From: Streptomyces sp. TLI_053
Lineage (GTDB): Bacteria; Actinomycetota; Actinomycetes; Streptomycetales; Streptomycetaceae
Direction: 5' to 3'
Length of the DNA: 64,000 nucleotides
NCBI RefSeq assembly: GCF_900105395.1
Contig: NZ_LT629775.1
Location: forward strand, 682,001 to 746,000
A program made the position numbers and the translations under genes. This document shows, piece by piece, positions 28,561 to 39,500 of this stretch (position 1 is the first letter of the stretch; every line of letters starts with the position of its first letter). The notes beneath the pieces were generated by a model, which was not told the DNA's origin, ran no database searches, and saw only the letters and a list, made by a program, of their open reading frames with translations.

Positions 28561-29147
28561 GGCGGCCTCCGCACCGGCCGCAGACCGAAGTGCTCGGCGT
28601 CCAGGTGCTCGGATAGCAGCGCGAGAATGTCCGCGAGCCGCTCCCGGTCCGCCGTCGAGAGCGGGGCGAGCACGTCGTCGTCGACGGCCGCCAGCTCCAC
28701 GTCGACGGCGGCCGCGACCTCGCGGCCCGTGCGGGTCAGCCTGGTCAGCGTCCGGCGGCGGTCCGCCTCGTCGCGGGCGCAGGTGACATGACCGGCGGCC
28801 ACGAGGTCCCCGACCACCCGGGCCACGTCGGCCGAGGACAGCCCGAGCCGCTCGGCCAGTTCGGCCTTGGAGAGGCCGGGCGTGTCCCCCAGGGCGCAGA
28901 GCACCATCACGTGCCAGAGCTTGAGCCCGCGGCCCGCCGCCTCCTCCGCGAGGAGCCGCCGGGCGGCCCGGCCGACGAGCGCCATCAGGAAACTGCTGCG
29001 GGCCAGCAGGCCCGGTGGACCCTCCCGCCCGATGTGCGAGCAGCCGGCCGGCGCGGCGGACCCGCGGGAGCGGGCCGGGCGTCCGGGGGCGCCCTCGGGC
29101 GCGGTCGCGCCGGAGGCGCGCTGTGCGCCGGGCATACGGTTCGTCAT
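28545..29147 (-). CDS. MarR-family transcriptional regulator
   Basis: 200 residues, ATG with GGGAGG 8 nt upstream. After about 45 disordered Gly/Pro/Arg residues comes a MarR winged helix-turn-helix. The recognition region is LSKAELAERLGLSSADVARVVGDL and the wing is CARDEADRRRTLTRLTRTGRE. The C-terminal helices form the dimer interface. It lies between the two siderophore loci and shares an intergenic region and iron box (29239-29257) with the divergent permease genes. It is therefore probably iron-regulated and may modulate region B; its ligand is unknown. Confidence 0.85.
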   Translation of the reverse strand: MTNRMPGAQRASGATAPEGAPGRPARSRGSAAPAGCSHIGREGPPGLLARSSFLMALVGRAARRLLAEEAAGRGLKLWHVMVLCALGDTPGLSKAELAERLGLSSADVARVVGDLVAAGHVTCARDEADRRRTLTRLTRTGREVAAAVDVELAAVDDDVLAPLSTADRERLADILALLSEHLDAEHFGLRPVRRPPARRA

Positions 29148-29238
29148 GGAACGTGCCTCCCCTGTCGATCGATCGTGCGTCGTCGCACCGCACAGGCCGG
29201 TGACCGACCCTCGGTGTCCCCCCGATCGCGTCTTCGAT

Positions 29239-29257
29239 TTAGGATAGCCTTACCTAA
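29239..29257. promoter_or_regulatory. Iron box between MarR gene and FecCD permeases
   Basis: TTAGGATAGCCTTACCTAA, 16 of 19 to consensus. It is 92 nt from the MarR start and 49 nt from the permease start, so either or both may be controlled. Confidence 0.88.
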
Positions 29258-29305
29258 GTTGACAGTGAAGGCGGTGCTCCGCCCGACCTCCCGGGGGACT
29301 GTGGC

Positions 29306-30400
29306 GTGCTACCCGCCCGACCGAAGACCCGACCCGCCGCCCACCCGCCGGGCGGCCCCGCCGAACGGACCACCACCCGGCCGCCGCGGCCCGACCGGCA
29401 CCGCGCCGCCCGGTGGCGCGCGGCGGGACTCTGCGCGGCCCTGCTGCTGCTCCTCCTGATCACCGTGCTCAGCGTGTCGGTGGGCGCGCGCTCGATCCCC
29501 TTCGGCACCGTCCTGCGCGGCCTGTTCTCACCGGACGGCACCGAGAACGCGGTCATCGTCCAGGACTACCGGCTCACCCGTACCCTGCTCGGACTCGCCG
29601 TCGGCGCGGGCCTCGGGCTCGCCGGCGCCCTGATGCAGGCGCTGACCCGCAATCCGCTCGCCGACCCCGGACTGCTGGGCATCGAGTCCGGCGCGTCCGC
29701 CGCCGTGGTGGCCGCGATCGGCTTCCTCCACGTCACCAGCCCGAGCGGCTACGTCTGGTTCGCCATGGCGGGCTCCGCGCTGACCGCGGCGGCCGTCCAC
29801 ACCCTCGGCACGGCCGGGCGCGGCGCGCCCTCGCCGATCCGGCTGGTCCTCGCCGGAACCGCCGTCAACGCCTCGCTGATCGCCGGGATCTCCACCCTGA
29901 CCTTCCTGGACCGGGACTCCTTCGCCGCGCTGCGGATCTGGTCGGTCGGCACCCTCGCCGGCCGCGGCGACGACGTCCTGGTGCAGGTCCTGCCGTTCCT
30001 GCTGGTCGGCGTGGTCCTGGCGCTGGCATTGGCCGGCCCGCTGAACGCGCTGGCGCTCGGCGACGAACTGGGCAGCGCGCTCGGCGCCCGGCCGGTCCGC
30101 ACCCGGGTGCTGGTCGCCGTCGCGGTGGCGCTGCTCTGCGGGGCGGCCACCGCGGCGGTCGGGCCCGTCGGCTTCGTCGGCCTGATCGTGCCGCACGCCG
30201 TCCGGCTGGTCACCGGGCCGGACCAGCGCTGGCTGCTCGGCTACTGCCTGGTGCTCTCCCCCGCGCTGCTCCTCGGCGCCGACGTGCTCGGCCGGCTGCT
30301 GGTGCGCCCGGACGAACTGGCGGTCGGCATCGTCACCGCCGCCCTCGGCGCCCCCGTGCTCGTCGTCCTGGTCCGCCGCCGGAAGGTGCCCCAGCTGTGA
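29306..30400 (+). CDS. FecCD-family siderophore permease, region B importer
   Basis: 364 residues, GTG start. A Pro/Arg-rich leader of about 38 residues precedes ten membrane segments. Family marks are YRLTRTLLGLAVGAGLGLAGALMQALTRNPLADPGLLGI and GLIVPHAVRLVTGPDQRW. It overlaps the next permease gene by 4 bp (GTGA). The cognate lipoprotein (54085) and ATPase (62068) are encoded 24-32 kb away, the whole set sharing iron boxes. It is likely half of the channel for the ferric form of the region B siderophore. Confidence 0.9.
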   Translation: MLPARPKTRPAAHPPGGPAERTTTRPPRPDRHRAARWRAAGLCAALLLLLLITVLSVSVGARSIPFGTVLRGLFSPDGTENAVIVQDYRLTRTLLGLAVGAGLGLAGALMQALTRNPLADPGLLGIESGASAAVVAAIGFLHVTSPSGYVWFAMAGSALTAAAVHTLGTAGRGAPSPIRLVLAGTAVNASLIAGISTLTFLDRDSFAALRIWSVGTLAGRGDDVLVQVLPFLLVGVVLALALAGPLNALALGDELGSALGARPVRTRVLVAVAVALLCGAATAAVGPVGFVGLIVPHAVRLVTGPDQRWLLGYCLVLSPALLLGADVLGRLLVRPDELAVGIVTAALGAPVLVVLVRRRKVPQL

Positions 30401-31509
30401 CGTCCCGTCCGGAGGACCTCGCCCTCCCCCTCCCCCCGTTGTCCGCCGCGCCGGGCGCGATCGACCCGGGCGCGCTCGTCCCGGGTCTGCGGATCCGCCT
30501 CGGCCCGCTGCGCCTTCGGGTCGCCCGGCGCCCGCTGGCCACCGGTCTCGGCCTGCTCGCGGCCCTGCTCGTGGTGGGCGTCGCCGCGCTGGGGACGGGC
30601 GACTTCCAGGTCTCCCCCGCCGATGTGCTCCGCACCCTGGCCGGCCACGGCACCGGCACCACCGACTACGTGGTGAACGATCTGCGACTGCCCCGGCTGG
30701 CGCTCGGCACCGTGGTCGGCGCCGCGCTGGGGCTCAGTGGCGCGGTGTTCCAGAGCCTGGCCCGCAACCCCCTCGGCAGCCCGGACCTGATCGGCTTCGA
30801 GACCGGTGCGGCGACCGGCGCCCTGCTCCAGATCCTGGTCCTGGGCGGAGGCCCGTTCGCGGTCGCGCTGGGCGCCGTGGGCGGCGGCTTCGCCACCGCG
30901 CTGGTCGTCTACCTGCTGGCGTACCGGCGCGGGGTGCAGGGCTACCGGCTGATCGTGGTCGGCATCGCCGCCGGCGCGCTGCTCAGCTCGGTGAACGCCT
31001 ATCTGATGACGGAGGCCTCGATCGACGAGGCACAGGCGGCGGCGGTGTGGCTGACCGGCTCGCTGAACGGCCGGGGCTGGGAGCAGTTCGCCCCGGCCGC
31101 GGCGGCGGTCGGACTGCTCCTCCCCGCAGTGCTGCTGATGGGCCGCCACCTGCGGCTGATGGAGTCCGGCGACGACAGTGCCAAGGCGCTGGGCGTCCCG
31201 GTGGAACGCTCCCGCGCGCTGCTGGTGGTGTGCGCGGTCCTGCTGGCGGCGGTCGCCACCGCGAGCGCCGGGCCGGTCTCCTTCGTGGCACTGGCCGCGC
31301 CGCAGCTGGCCCGGAGGCTGTCCGGCGCGGCCGGGGTGAGCCTGCTGCCGTCGGCGCTGATGGGCGCGGTGCTGCTGTGCGCGGCGGACCTCGCGGCGCA
31401 GCGGGTGCTGGCGCCGGTCCAGCTCCCGGTGGGCATCATGACGGCGGCGATCGGCGGGCTGTACCTGGTCTGGCTGCTCTCGCACGAATGGCGGTCGGGC
31501 CGGCGCTGA
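30397..31509 (+). CDS. FecCD-family siderophore permease, region B importer, second subunit
   Basis: 370 residues from the GTG that overlaps the previous stop (GTGA at 30397-30400). The N-terminus is a soluble leader of about 40 residues. The body carries LRLPRLALGTVVGAALGLSGAVFQSLARNPLGSPDLIGF, the coupling segment ALGVPVERSRALLVV, and GPVSFVALAAPQLARRL. It forms a heterodimer with the preceding permease. A strong hairpin shared with the convergent flavoprotein gene follows at 31589-31620. Confidence 0.92.
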   Translation: MTSRPEDLALPLPPLSAAPGAIDPGALVPGLRIRLGPLRLRVARRPLATGLGLLAALLVVGVAALGTGDFQVSPADVLRTLAGHGTGTTDYVVNDLRLPRLALGTVVGAALGLSGAVFQSLARNPLGSPDLIGFETGAATGALLQILVLGGGPFAVALGAVGGGFATALVVYLLAYRRGVQGYRLIVVGIAAGALLSSVNAYLMTEASIDEAQAAAVWLTGSLNGRGWEQFAPAAAAVGLLLPAVLLMGRHLRLMESGDDSAKALGVPVERSRALLVVCAVLLAAVATASAGPVSFVALAAPQLARRLSGAAGVSLLPSALMGAVLLCAADLAAQRVLAPVQLPVGIMTAAIGGLYLVWLLSHEWRSGRR

Positions 31510-31518
31510 CCGGGCGCC

Positions 31519-31580
31519 GGGCGGGGCGGAGAACGGGCGGGGCGGGGAACGAGCGGGGCGGGGAACGAGCGGGGGCGGGG
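31519..31580. repeat. 16-bp minisatellite after the permease operon
   Basis: About three and a half copies of a 16-nt G-rich unit (gggcggggcggggaac and variants) lie immediately after the permease stop and before the terminator hairpin. Confidence 0.72.
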
Positions 31581-31588
31581 ACGACGGC

Positions 31589-31620
31589 GGGGCCCGTCCG
31601 GAGCGGTCCGGACGGGCCCC
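31589..31620. terminator. Bidirectional hairpin between permease and flavoprotein genes
   Basis: A 12-bp perfect stem (31589-31600 with 31609-31620) with an 8-nt loop, between the convergent stops at 31509 and 31638. Confidence 0.8.
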
Positions 31621-31637
31621 GACGCACGGCCCGCGGT

Positions 31638-32486
31638 TCAGCCGGCGGCCGCCTCCTCCTCGTCGTCCTCGTCCGGCTCGTGGTGGTCGAGGTTGACGGT
31701 CCCGCGCTTCCAGTAGCCGTCGACGTCGGTGATGTCGCGGTCGAAGCCCAGCGCCCGCAGGTGCCGCCGGATCGGCCTCAACTCGCCCGCCTCGCCCGCG
31801 ATCCAGACGTAGGGCACGCCGGGCGGGTGCTCCAGGTCGCGGATCGCGGTGTACAGCCGGTCGCTGTCGCCGTGGGCGCGGCCGTCGCGGTGCAGCCAGA
31901 CGATGTCGGCGTTCGCGCGGGTCTCCAGGTGGTGCTCCTCGGCCGCGTCGTCGACGAGCACGAAGACCTTGGCCACCGCGCCCTCGGGCAGGATCTCCAG
32001 GTACCGGGCGACGCCGGGCAGCCCGGTCTCGTCGCAGCCGAGCAGGTACCAGTCGAAGTCCAGGTCGGCCAGCACGGAGCCGCGCGGCCCGGCCAGGCCG
32101 AGCTTCTGCCCCGGCGCGGCCTGCTCGGCCCAGACGGAGGCGACACCGCTGCCGTGCAGCACGAAGTCGAGGTCCAGCTCGCCGGCCTCGCGGTCGAAGC
32201 GCCGGGTGGTGTAGTCGCGGGAGATCGGGTACGGCGGGGAGTCGGGGAAGATCAGGCCCTCGTCGTCGTCCCCCAGCAGGGGCAGCACCGGCTCGGTCTC
32301 GCCGGGCGCCGGGAAGAAGGCCTTCACGTGGTCGGCGGGCGCCTGGTCGACGAAGCCGGCCAGTTCGGGTCCGCCGAGGGTGACCCGGACCATCCGGGGC
32401 GTGATCCGGGTGACCCGGAGGACCTCCAGGGTCCGCAGCGCGAGGTCGTGGTAGACGGTCTTGATCCGGTGGGCGTTGTCGCTCAT
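31638..32486 (-). CDS. Siderophore-interacting FAD-binding protein (ViuB/SIP family)
   Basis: 282 residues, ATG with GAGGA upstream. An N-terminal FAD-binding beta-barrel (PYPISRDYTTRRFD is the flavin-binding R-x-Y-T/S motif) is followed by a Rossmann-like SIP domain (GDETGLPGVARYLE, WIAGEAGELRPIRRHL). The C-terminus is a very acidic tail (EPDEDDEEEAAAG). SIP proteins reduce ferric siderophores in the cytoplasm to free iron without destroying the ligand. It is the last gene of the long region B operon, 125 bp after the NRPS stop. This reductive route fits a hydroxamate-containing product. Confidence 0.92.
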   Translation of the reverse strand: MSDNAHRIKTVYHDLALRTLEVLRVTRITPRMVRVTLGGPELAGFVDQAPADHVKAFFPAPGETEPVLPLLGDDDEGLIFPDSPPYPISRDYTTRRFDREAGELDLDFVLHGSGVASVWAEQAAPGQKLGLAGPRGSVLADLDFDWYLLGCDETGLPGVARYLEILPEGAVAKVFVLVDDAAEEHHLETRANADIVWLHRDGRAHGDSDRLYTAIRDLEHPPGVPYVWIAGEAGELRPIRRHLRALGFDRDITDVDGYWKRGTVNLDHHEPDEDDEEEAAAG

Positions 32487-32610
32487 GGGTGTCCTCGTTT
32501 CGGGCCGGGGGAAGCACGGAGCCCCCCGGGAAGTGCGGCCGGACGGCGGCAGCCGGTCCGGCGGTACGGCGGCGCGGCGCCCGGCGGGGCCCGGGCGGCG
32601 CGGCGGCCGC

Positions 32611-35600
32611 TCACACCCCCTCCGCCAGCGCGCGCTGCACCAAGGGACCGATCCGGTCCAGGGCGGGAGGGTCCATCAGCTCGTCGTGGGAGACGTCGAG
32701 GACGTGCTCCACCAGCCGGCCGCGCAGGTACCCGGGCCAGACCAGGCCCGGGGCGTCCCCGGGGGCGGTGGTGCGGGCCGCGGTGACGAACAGGGCGTCA
32801 CCCGTCCACTCCGGGGTGCGGCTTCGCGCCAGCAGCCGCACGCAGTGGAGGTTGGTGTCGACCACGGCCTCCAGCAGGTCGCGGTCGAAGCCGGCGAGGA
32901 GACCCCGGCTGTCGCGGACCGCGGCGATCGCCCGCTCCCGGTCGACGGCGCCCCCGGCTCCCTCCCCCTCGTCCCCGCCCGCCGGGGCGATCCCGGCGAC
33001 ACCGAGCAGGAAGCCGCTCTCCTCCTCGGCGAGGCGCTCGCGGAACGCCGGGTCGTCGGCGAACGCCCAGTCCTCGGTCTCCGGCGGGTAGGCGTCCAGC
33101 AGTCCGAGGAAGGCCACCTCCTCGCCGTCCCGCTGGAGCAGCGCGGCCATGGTGTGCGCGACCGTGCCGCCGAAGGAGTAGCCCAGCAGGTGGTACGGGC
33201 CGTGCGGGCGGACCGCGCGCAGCTCGGCGAGGTAGAGCTCGGCGAGCCCGCGGACGTCGTCGACGTCCGGGAGTTCGCCCCGCAGACCGGGCGACTGGAG
33301 GCCGTAGAGCGGGCGCTCCGGGTCGAGGTGGCGCAGCAGCCCGGCGTACTGCCAGCTGAAGCCCGAGGCCGGGTGGACGCAGAACAGCGGTGGCAGCGAT
33401 CCCCGTTCGCGCAGCGGCAGCAGGGTGCGCAGCGCGTCGGCGCGGGCGTCGGTGCCGATCCGGGCGGCGGCCTCGGCCACGGTCGGCGCCGTCATCAGGG
33501 TCGCCACCTGGACCGGGGTGTTGAGTTCGGCGCGGATCCGGCCGGCCAGGCGCATGGCGAGCAGGGAGTGGCCGCCGAGTTCGAAGAAGTTGTCGTCGAC
33601 GCCGACGGCGGGCAGGCCCAGCACCTCGGCGAAGAGCCGGCAGAGCAGTTCCTCGCGGGTGTCGGCGGGCGGGCGCCCGGCCGGGCCGGCGGCGGGCGGG
33701 GCGGGCAGCGCCGCCCGGTCGAGCTTGCCGTTGACGGTGAGCGGCAGCGCGGGGAGGGTGACGAAGGCGGCCGGCACCAGGTACTCGGGCAGAGTGGCGG
33801 CGAGCCCGGCGCGCAGTTCGGCCGGCCCGGCCGGGTGCCCGGGCACGGGCACCGTGTAGGCGACGAGGCGGTGCCCGGCCGGGCCGGGCCGGGCGACGAC
33901 GGCGGCGGCGGCCACCGCGTCCAGGGCCAGCAGCGCCGACTCGACCTCGCCCGGCTCGACCCGGAAGCCGCGGATCTTCACCTGCTGGTCGGTGCGGCCG
34001 AGGTAGTCGATCGGGCCGTCCGGGCGGCGGCGCACCAGGTCCCCGGTGCGGTACATCCGGCCGCCGGGCGGGCCGTACGGGTCGGCGACGAAGCGGGCGG
34101 CGGTCGGTCCGGGTCGGTCGTGGTAGCCGCGGGCCAGGCCGTCGCCGGACAGGTACAGCTCGCCGGGGGTCCCGTCCGGCACCGGGCGCAGCGCGTGGTC
34201 GAGCACCAGGGCGCGGGTGTTCATGATCGGGCGTCCGACGGTGGCGGTGCGGCTCTCGTCCACACCGCTGCCGAGTGCGTTGATGGTGTACTCGGTCGGG
34301 CCGTAGAGGTTGTAGCCGGTGGTGCCGTCGGTCCGGGCCAGCAGCTGCCAGAGCGACTCGGGGACGGCCTCGCCGCCGAGCAGCACCAGCAGCGGCCGGT
34401 GCCGGCCGGGGTCGAGCAGTCCGGCCTCGACCAGCTGCTGGGCGTAGGAGGGCGTGACGTTGAGGACGTCGATCCGCTCGCGCCGGTAGTGCTCGACCAG
34501 GGCCTGCGGGTCGAGCCGGAGCCGCTCGTCGATCACGTGCACCTCGTGCCCGTCGACCAGCCAGAACAGCTCCTCCCAGGACATGTCGAAGGCGAAGGAG
34601 ACGGTGTGCGCGATGCGCAGCCGGCGGCCGTCGGCGCGTTCCTCGACCGGGGCGAAGATCCTGGCCCGGTGGTTGACCAGCATGGTGGTCAGGCCGCGGT
34701 GCGGGACGACGACGCCCTTGGGGCGGCCGGTGGAGCCGGAGGTGTGGATGACGTACGCCGGGTGGTCGAGGTGCCGGGGGCCGGGCAGGTCGGCGGCGGT
34801 GACCGGGGCCGGGTCGGCGGGGCCGGGCGGACCGGCCGGGTCGTCCAGCAGCAGCCGGTGGGTGCCGGGGTCCTCCGGCAGCCGGTCCGCGACGGCGGCG
34901 ACGGTGACCAGGCAGCACGGGCGGACGTCCTCGACCATCGCGGCCAGCCGCTCGTCCGGGTGGTCGAGGTCCAGCGGCAGGTAGGCGGCGCCGCTGCGCA
35001 GCACGGCGAACAGCGCGGCGACGTAGTCGGCCGACCGCGGCAGGGCGAGCGCGACCACGGCCTCGGGTCCGGCGCCGCGGGCGAGCAGGGCCCGGGCGAG
35101 CCGGTCGGCGCGGCGGTCGAGTTCGGCGTAGCTCAACCGCTCGCCGCCGCAGACCAGGGCGGTGGCGTCGGGAGTGCGGGCGGCCCGCTCGGCGAGCAGC
35201 CGGTCGACGGTGGTGGCGGGGACGGGGTGGCCGGTGTCGTCGCCGAGGGCGAGCAGCCGGGCCCGCTCCCCGGGCGGGGTGAGGGCGAGGCGGCCGACCG
35301 GGCGGGCGGCGGCGTCCGGCAGGGCGCGCACCAGGGCTTCGAGCCGGTCGGCGACGGCCGCGGCGGTGGCGTCGTCGATCAGGTCGGGGCGGTGGGCGAG
35401 GCTGAGTTCGACGGCGCGGTCGGGCGTGACGGCGAGGGTCAGCGGGTAGTGGGTGCCGTCGACGCTGTGGGTCCAGCCGATGGCGTGCCGGGCGACGGCC
35501 GCCTCGCGGGCGGCGTCGTCGAGCGGGGTGTTGCGGAAGACGTAGAGGGTGTCGAAGAGCCGGCCGAAGCCGCTGAGCCGCTGGACGCTGCCGAGTCCGG

Positions 35601-36585
35601 CCTGGTGGTGCGGGAGCATCGCCGCGTGCTCGCGCTGGGTGCGGACCAGGAAGTCGCGGACCGGTTCGCCCGGCCGGACGGTGACCCGGAACGGCAGGGT
35701 GTTCATGAACATCCCGATCATCGTGTCCGCGGCGGGGAGCTCCGGCGGCCGGCCGGAGACGGTGGCGCCGAAGACCACGTCGTCCGATCCGGTGAGGCCC
35801 GCCAGGGTGAGCGCCCAGGCGGCGCTGAGCACCGTGTTGAGGGTGACGCCGCAGGAGCGGGCGAAGGCGCGCAGGGCGTCGGCGGCCGGTTCGTCCAGCA
35901 GGACGGTGCGGACCCGCGCGATCACGGGCTGCCGGGCCGGGTCCTCGGGGGCGACCAGGGTGGCCGCGGGCAGGCCGGCCAGGTGGTCGCGCCAGGCCTC
36001 GGCCGACGCCGCGCGGTCGGTGGCGGCGAGGTGCTGGAGGAACTCCCGGTAGGGGGTGGCGGGCGGCAGCGCGTCCTCGTCGCCGCCGTGCTGGTAGAGC
36101 GCGAACAGCTCCTCGAAGAACAGCGACTCCGACCAGCCGTCGGTGAGGATGTGGTGCTGCGTCACGCAGAGCACGTACCGCTGGGGGCCGAACCGGAACA
36201 GGGTGACCCGCAGCAGCGGCGGGTCGGCCAGGTCGAACCGGGTGGCGGCGTCGGCGTGCGAGAACTCCTCCAGGGCGCGGTCCTGGGCGGCCCGGTCGAG
36301 GTGGGCGAGGTCGACCTCGTGCCAGGGCAGCGACCAGCGGCCGGGGACCACCTGCACCGGCTCGTCCAGGCCCTCGTGCCGGAACCCGGCGCGCAGGTTG
36401 GGGTGGCGGCGCAGCAGGGCCTCGACGGCGGCCCGCAGCGCGGCGGCGTCGACCGGGTGCAGCAGCTCGACGAAGTTCTGCATCAGGTAGACGTCGAGGG
36501 CGCGGTCGTCGTAGACGGCGTGGAAGTACAGGCCCTCCTGGAGCGGGGAGAGCGGCAGGACGTCCGCGGCTCCGGGGCACTGCTC
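32611..36585 (-). other. Region B module 6: C-A(hOrn)-T-TE
   Basis: C domain HHILTDG (near 36145-36165), adenylation code DMENLGLINK, carrier LGGHS, and a type I thioesterase covering roughly the last 270 residues with nucleophile GYSFGG near 33166-33186. It should release the chain with hydroxyornithine at its C-terminus; lactam formation to a cyclic hydroxamate is common for such siderophores but cannot be read from sequence. Confidence 0.8.
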
Positions 36586-39500
36586 CTCGGCCCGGCGGCG
36601 GGTCTCCGCGGGCAGCAGGGCGGCCGCGGCGGCGGTCCGTCCGGGGGCGGGCGCGGTGGCGGCGCCGGCCAGCCGGGCGGGGGTGCGGTGCTCGAAGACG
36701 GCGCGCGGGGTGAGGACCAGTTGCTCCTTGCGGAGCCTGGAGACCAGCTGGATCGAGGTGATGGAGTCGCCGCCGAGGGCGAAGAAGTCGTCGTCCACGC
36801 CTGCCGCGGTGAGGCCGAGGAGGTCGGCGAAGGCCCGGCAGACCGCGTCCTCGGCGGGGGTGCGCGGGGGCGCGGACCGGGCGTCGCCGGTCAGCGCGGG
36901 CACGGGCAGCGCGGCCCGGTCGAGCTTGCCGTTGACGGTGAGCGGCAGCCGGTCGACGGTCACCAGGGCGGCGGGCACCAGGTGGTCGGGCAGCTTCCCG
37001 GCCAGGGCGCGGCGGGTGGCGGCCGGGTCGGCGGGGCCGGTGAGGTAGCCGACCAGGCGCCGGACGCCGGGGGTGTCCTCGCGGACCACGACCGCGGCGG
37101 TGGCGACGCCCGGCAGGGCGGTGAGGGCGGCCTCGATCTCACCGGGTTCGATCCGGTGGCCGCGGATCTTGACCTGCTCGTCGGCGCGGCCGAGGTACTC
37201 CAGGCGGCCGTCGGGCAGACGGCGCACCAGGTCGCCGGTGCGGTACATCCGGGTGCCGGGCGGGCCGCAGGGGTCGGCGAGGAAGCGCTCGGCGGTGAGT
37301 CCGGGGCGGCCCAGGTAGCCGCGGGCCAGGCCGGTGCCGGCGAGGTACAGCTCGCCGGGTGCCCCGTCGGGCGTCGGCCGCAGGGCGTGGTCGAGCACCA
37401 GGGCGGTGGTGCCGGACAGAGGGGCGCCGATCAGTGGCCCCGCGCTGTCGGCGAGGTCGGCGGCCAGGGCGTCGACGGTGAACTCGGTCGGGCCGTACAG
37501 GTTGACGGCGCGAAGGCCCTCGCAGGCCCGGACGGCGGCCCACTGGGCAGGCGGCACCGCCTCCCCGCCGAGCAGCAGCAGCGCGGGGCGGTGTTCGCCG
37601 TCGGCGAGCAGGCCCCACTCGAGCAGTTGCCGGGCCTGGGTGGGGGTGACGTCGAGGGTGTCGATGCGGTGGCGGCGCACGTAGTCGACGGCGAACTCGG
37701 GGTCGCGGCGCTCGTGTTCGTCCAGCAGGTGCATTTCGTGGCCGGCGAGCAGCCAGAACAGCTGCTCCCAGGCGGTGTCGAAGGAGAACGAGGCGGTGTG
37801 CAGGGCCCGGACCCGGCGGCCGGCGGTGCGTGCGGCGGGGTCGATCAGGGCGGCGCGGTGGTGGGCGAAGAGGTTGGCGAGGCCGCGGTGGGTGAGGACG
37901 ACGCCCTTGGGGCGGCCGGTGGACCCGGAGGTGTGGATGACGTAGGCGGGGTGCTCGGGGCCGGGCCGCCGGACCGCCGGTGCGCCCTCGACGCCGTCAC
38001 CGTCGCCGACGTCGGCCTTGCCCGTGACGGCCTTGCCCGTGACGGCCTTGCCCGTGACGGCCTTGCCCGTGACGGCCTTGCCCGCGACGGTCTCGCCCTC
38101 GACGGTCCGGCCCGAGGGGTCGAGCAGCAGCGGGGCGGCCGCGGCCGCGGGAAGCCGGGCGGCCGCGGCGGCGGTGGTGACCACGCACGCGGGCCGGACG
38201 TCCTCGAGCATCGCGGCGAGCCGCTCGTCGGGGTGGTCGAGGTCCAGCGGCAGATAGGCGGCACCGGCCCGCAGCACGCCGAGCAGCGCCACGACCGCGG
38301 CCTCGGTGCGCGGCAGGGCGAGGGCGACGACCGCTTCGGGCCCGATCCCGCGGGCCGCCAGCCGCCGGGCGAGGGCGGCCGAGCGGCGCTCCAGCTCGGC
38401 GGAGGAGGTCCGGCGGCCGCCGCAGACCAGGGCGGTGGCCCCGGGCGCGGTGGCGGCGTGGGCCGTGAACCGGTCGGTGACGGGGCCCTCGTACGGGGCC
38501 GGAGCGGGGCCCCGGCCCCGGGCCGCCGCGCGGGCGTGCTCGGCGGCGGTCACCGTGCGCAGGGCGCCGACCGGCCGGTCGGGGCCGGCGGTGACCTGGG
38601 CCAGCAGCTCGGCCAGCCGTTCGCCGATCAGCTCCACCCGGTCCGCCGTGAACAGGTCCGGCCGGTACTCGAGTTCCAGCACGGCGGCGCGCTCCAGCGT
38701 CACCGCGAGGGTGAGCGGGTAGTGGGTGGCGTCGCGGGCGGTCACACCGGTGACCGTCGCGCCGCCGGCCAGGGCGGGCCGGGCGGACGGGTCCACCGGG
38801 TAGTTCTCGATCACCAGCAGGGTGTCGAAGAGCTCGCCGCCGCCGGCCTGCTTCTGGATCGCCTGGAGCCCCAGGTGCTGGTGGGCCAGCAGGCCGTTCT
38901 GCTCGGCGCGGAAGCGGCGGACCAGCTCCGCGAACGACTCCTGCGGACGGCTGTCGACCCGGACCGGCACGGTGGTGATGAACAGTCCGATCATCGTGTC
39001 CGCGCCGGGCAGGTCCTCGGGCCGGCCGGAGACGGTGAGACCGAAGACGGTGTCCCGGCGCCCGGTCAGCGAACCGAGCAGCAGGCCCCAGGCGCACTGC
39101 AGCACGGTGCTGGGGGTGGTGCCGAGCCGGCGGGCGGTGGCGTGCAGGGCGGCGGTGGCCTCCTCGCCCAGCCGGACGGCGTGCCGGGCCGGGCGCACCG
39201 GCCGCCGGGCCGGGTCCGGGGCGGCGAGCAGGGTGGGGCCGTCGGTGCCGGCCAGCGCGGTGCGCCAGGCGGCCTCGGCGGCGGCCCGGTCCCGGCCGGC
39301 GAGCCGACGCAGGTGGTCCCGGTAGGGGCGGACGTCGGGCAGGCCCCGCGGGTCGCCGTCCCGGTCGTACAGCGCCAGCAGCTCGCGCACCAGCAGCGGC
39401 ATCGACCAGCCGTCGACCAGGATGTGGTGCACGGTCACCACGAGCCGGTGCTCGCGGTCGGTCAGCCGGGCCAGTGCCAGCCGCAGCAGCGGCGGGCGGT

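Noticed and set aside
29413..31509. A 698-codon frame that looks like an N-terminally extended permease
   Set aside because: The first part is an alternate frame of the upstream permease gene; the true start is the GTGA overlap at 30397.
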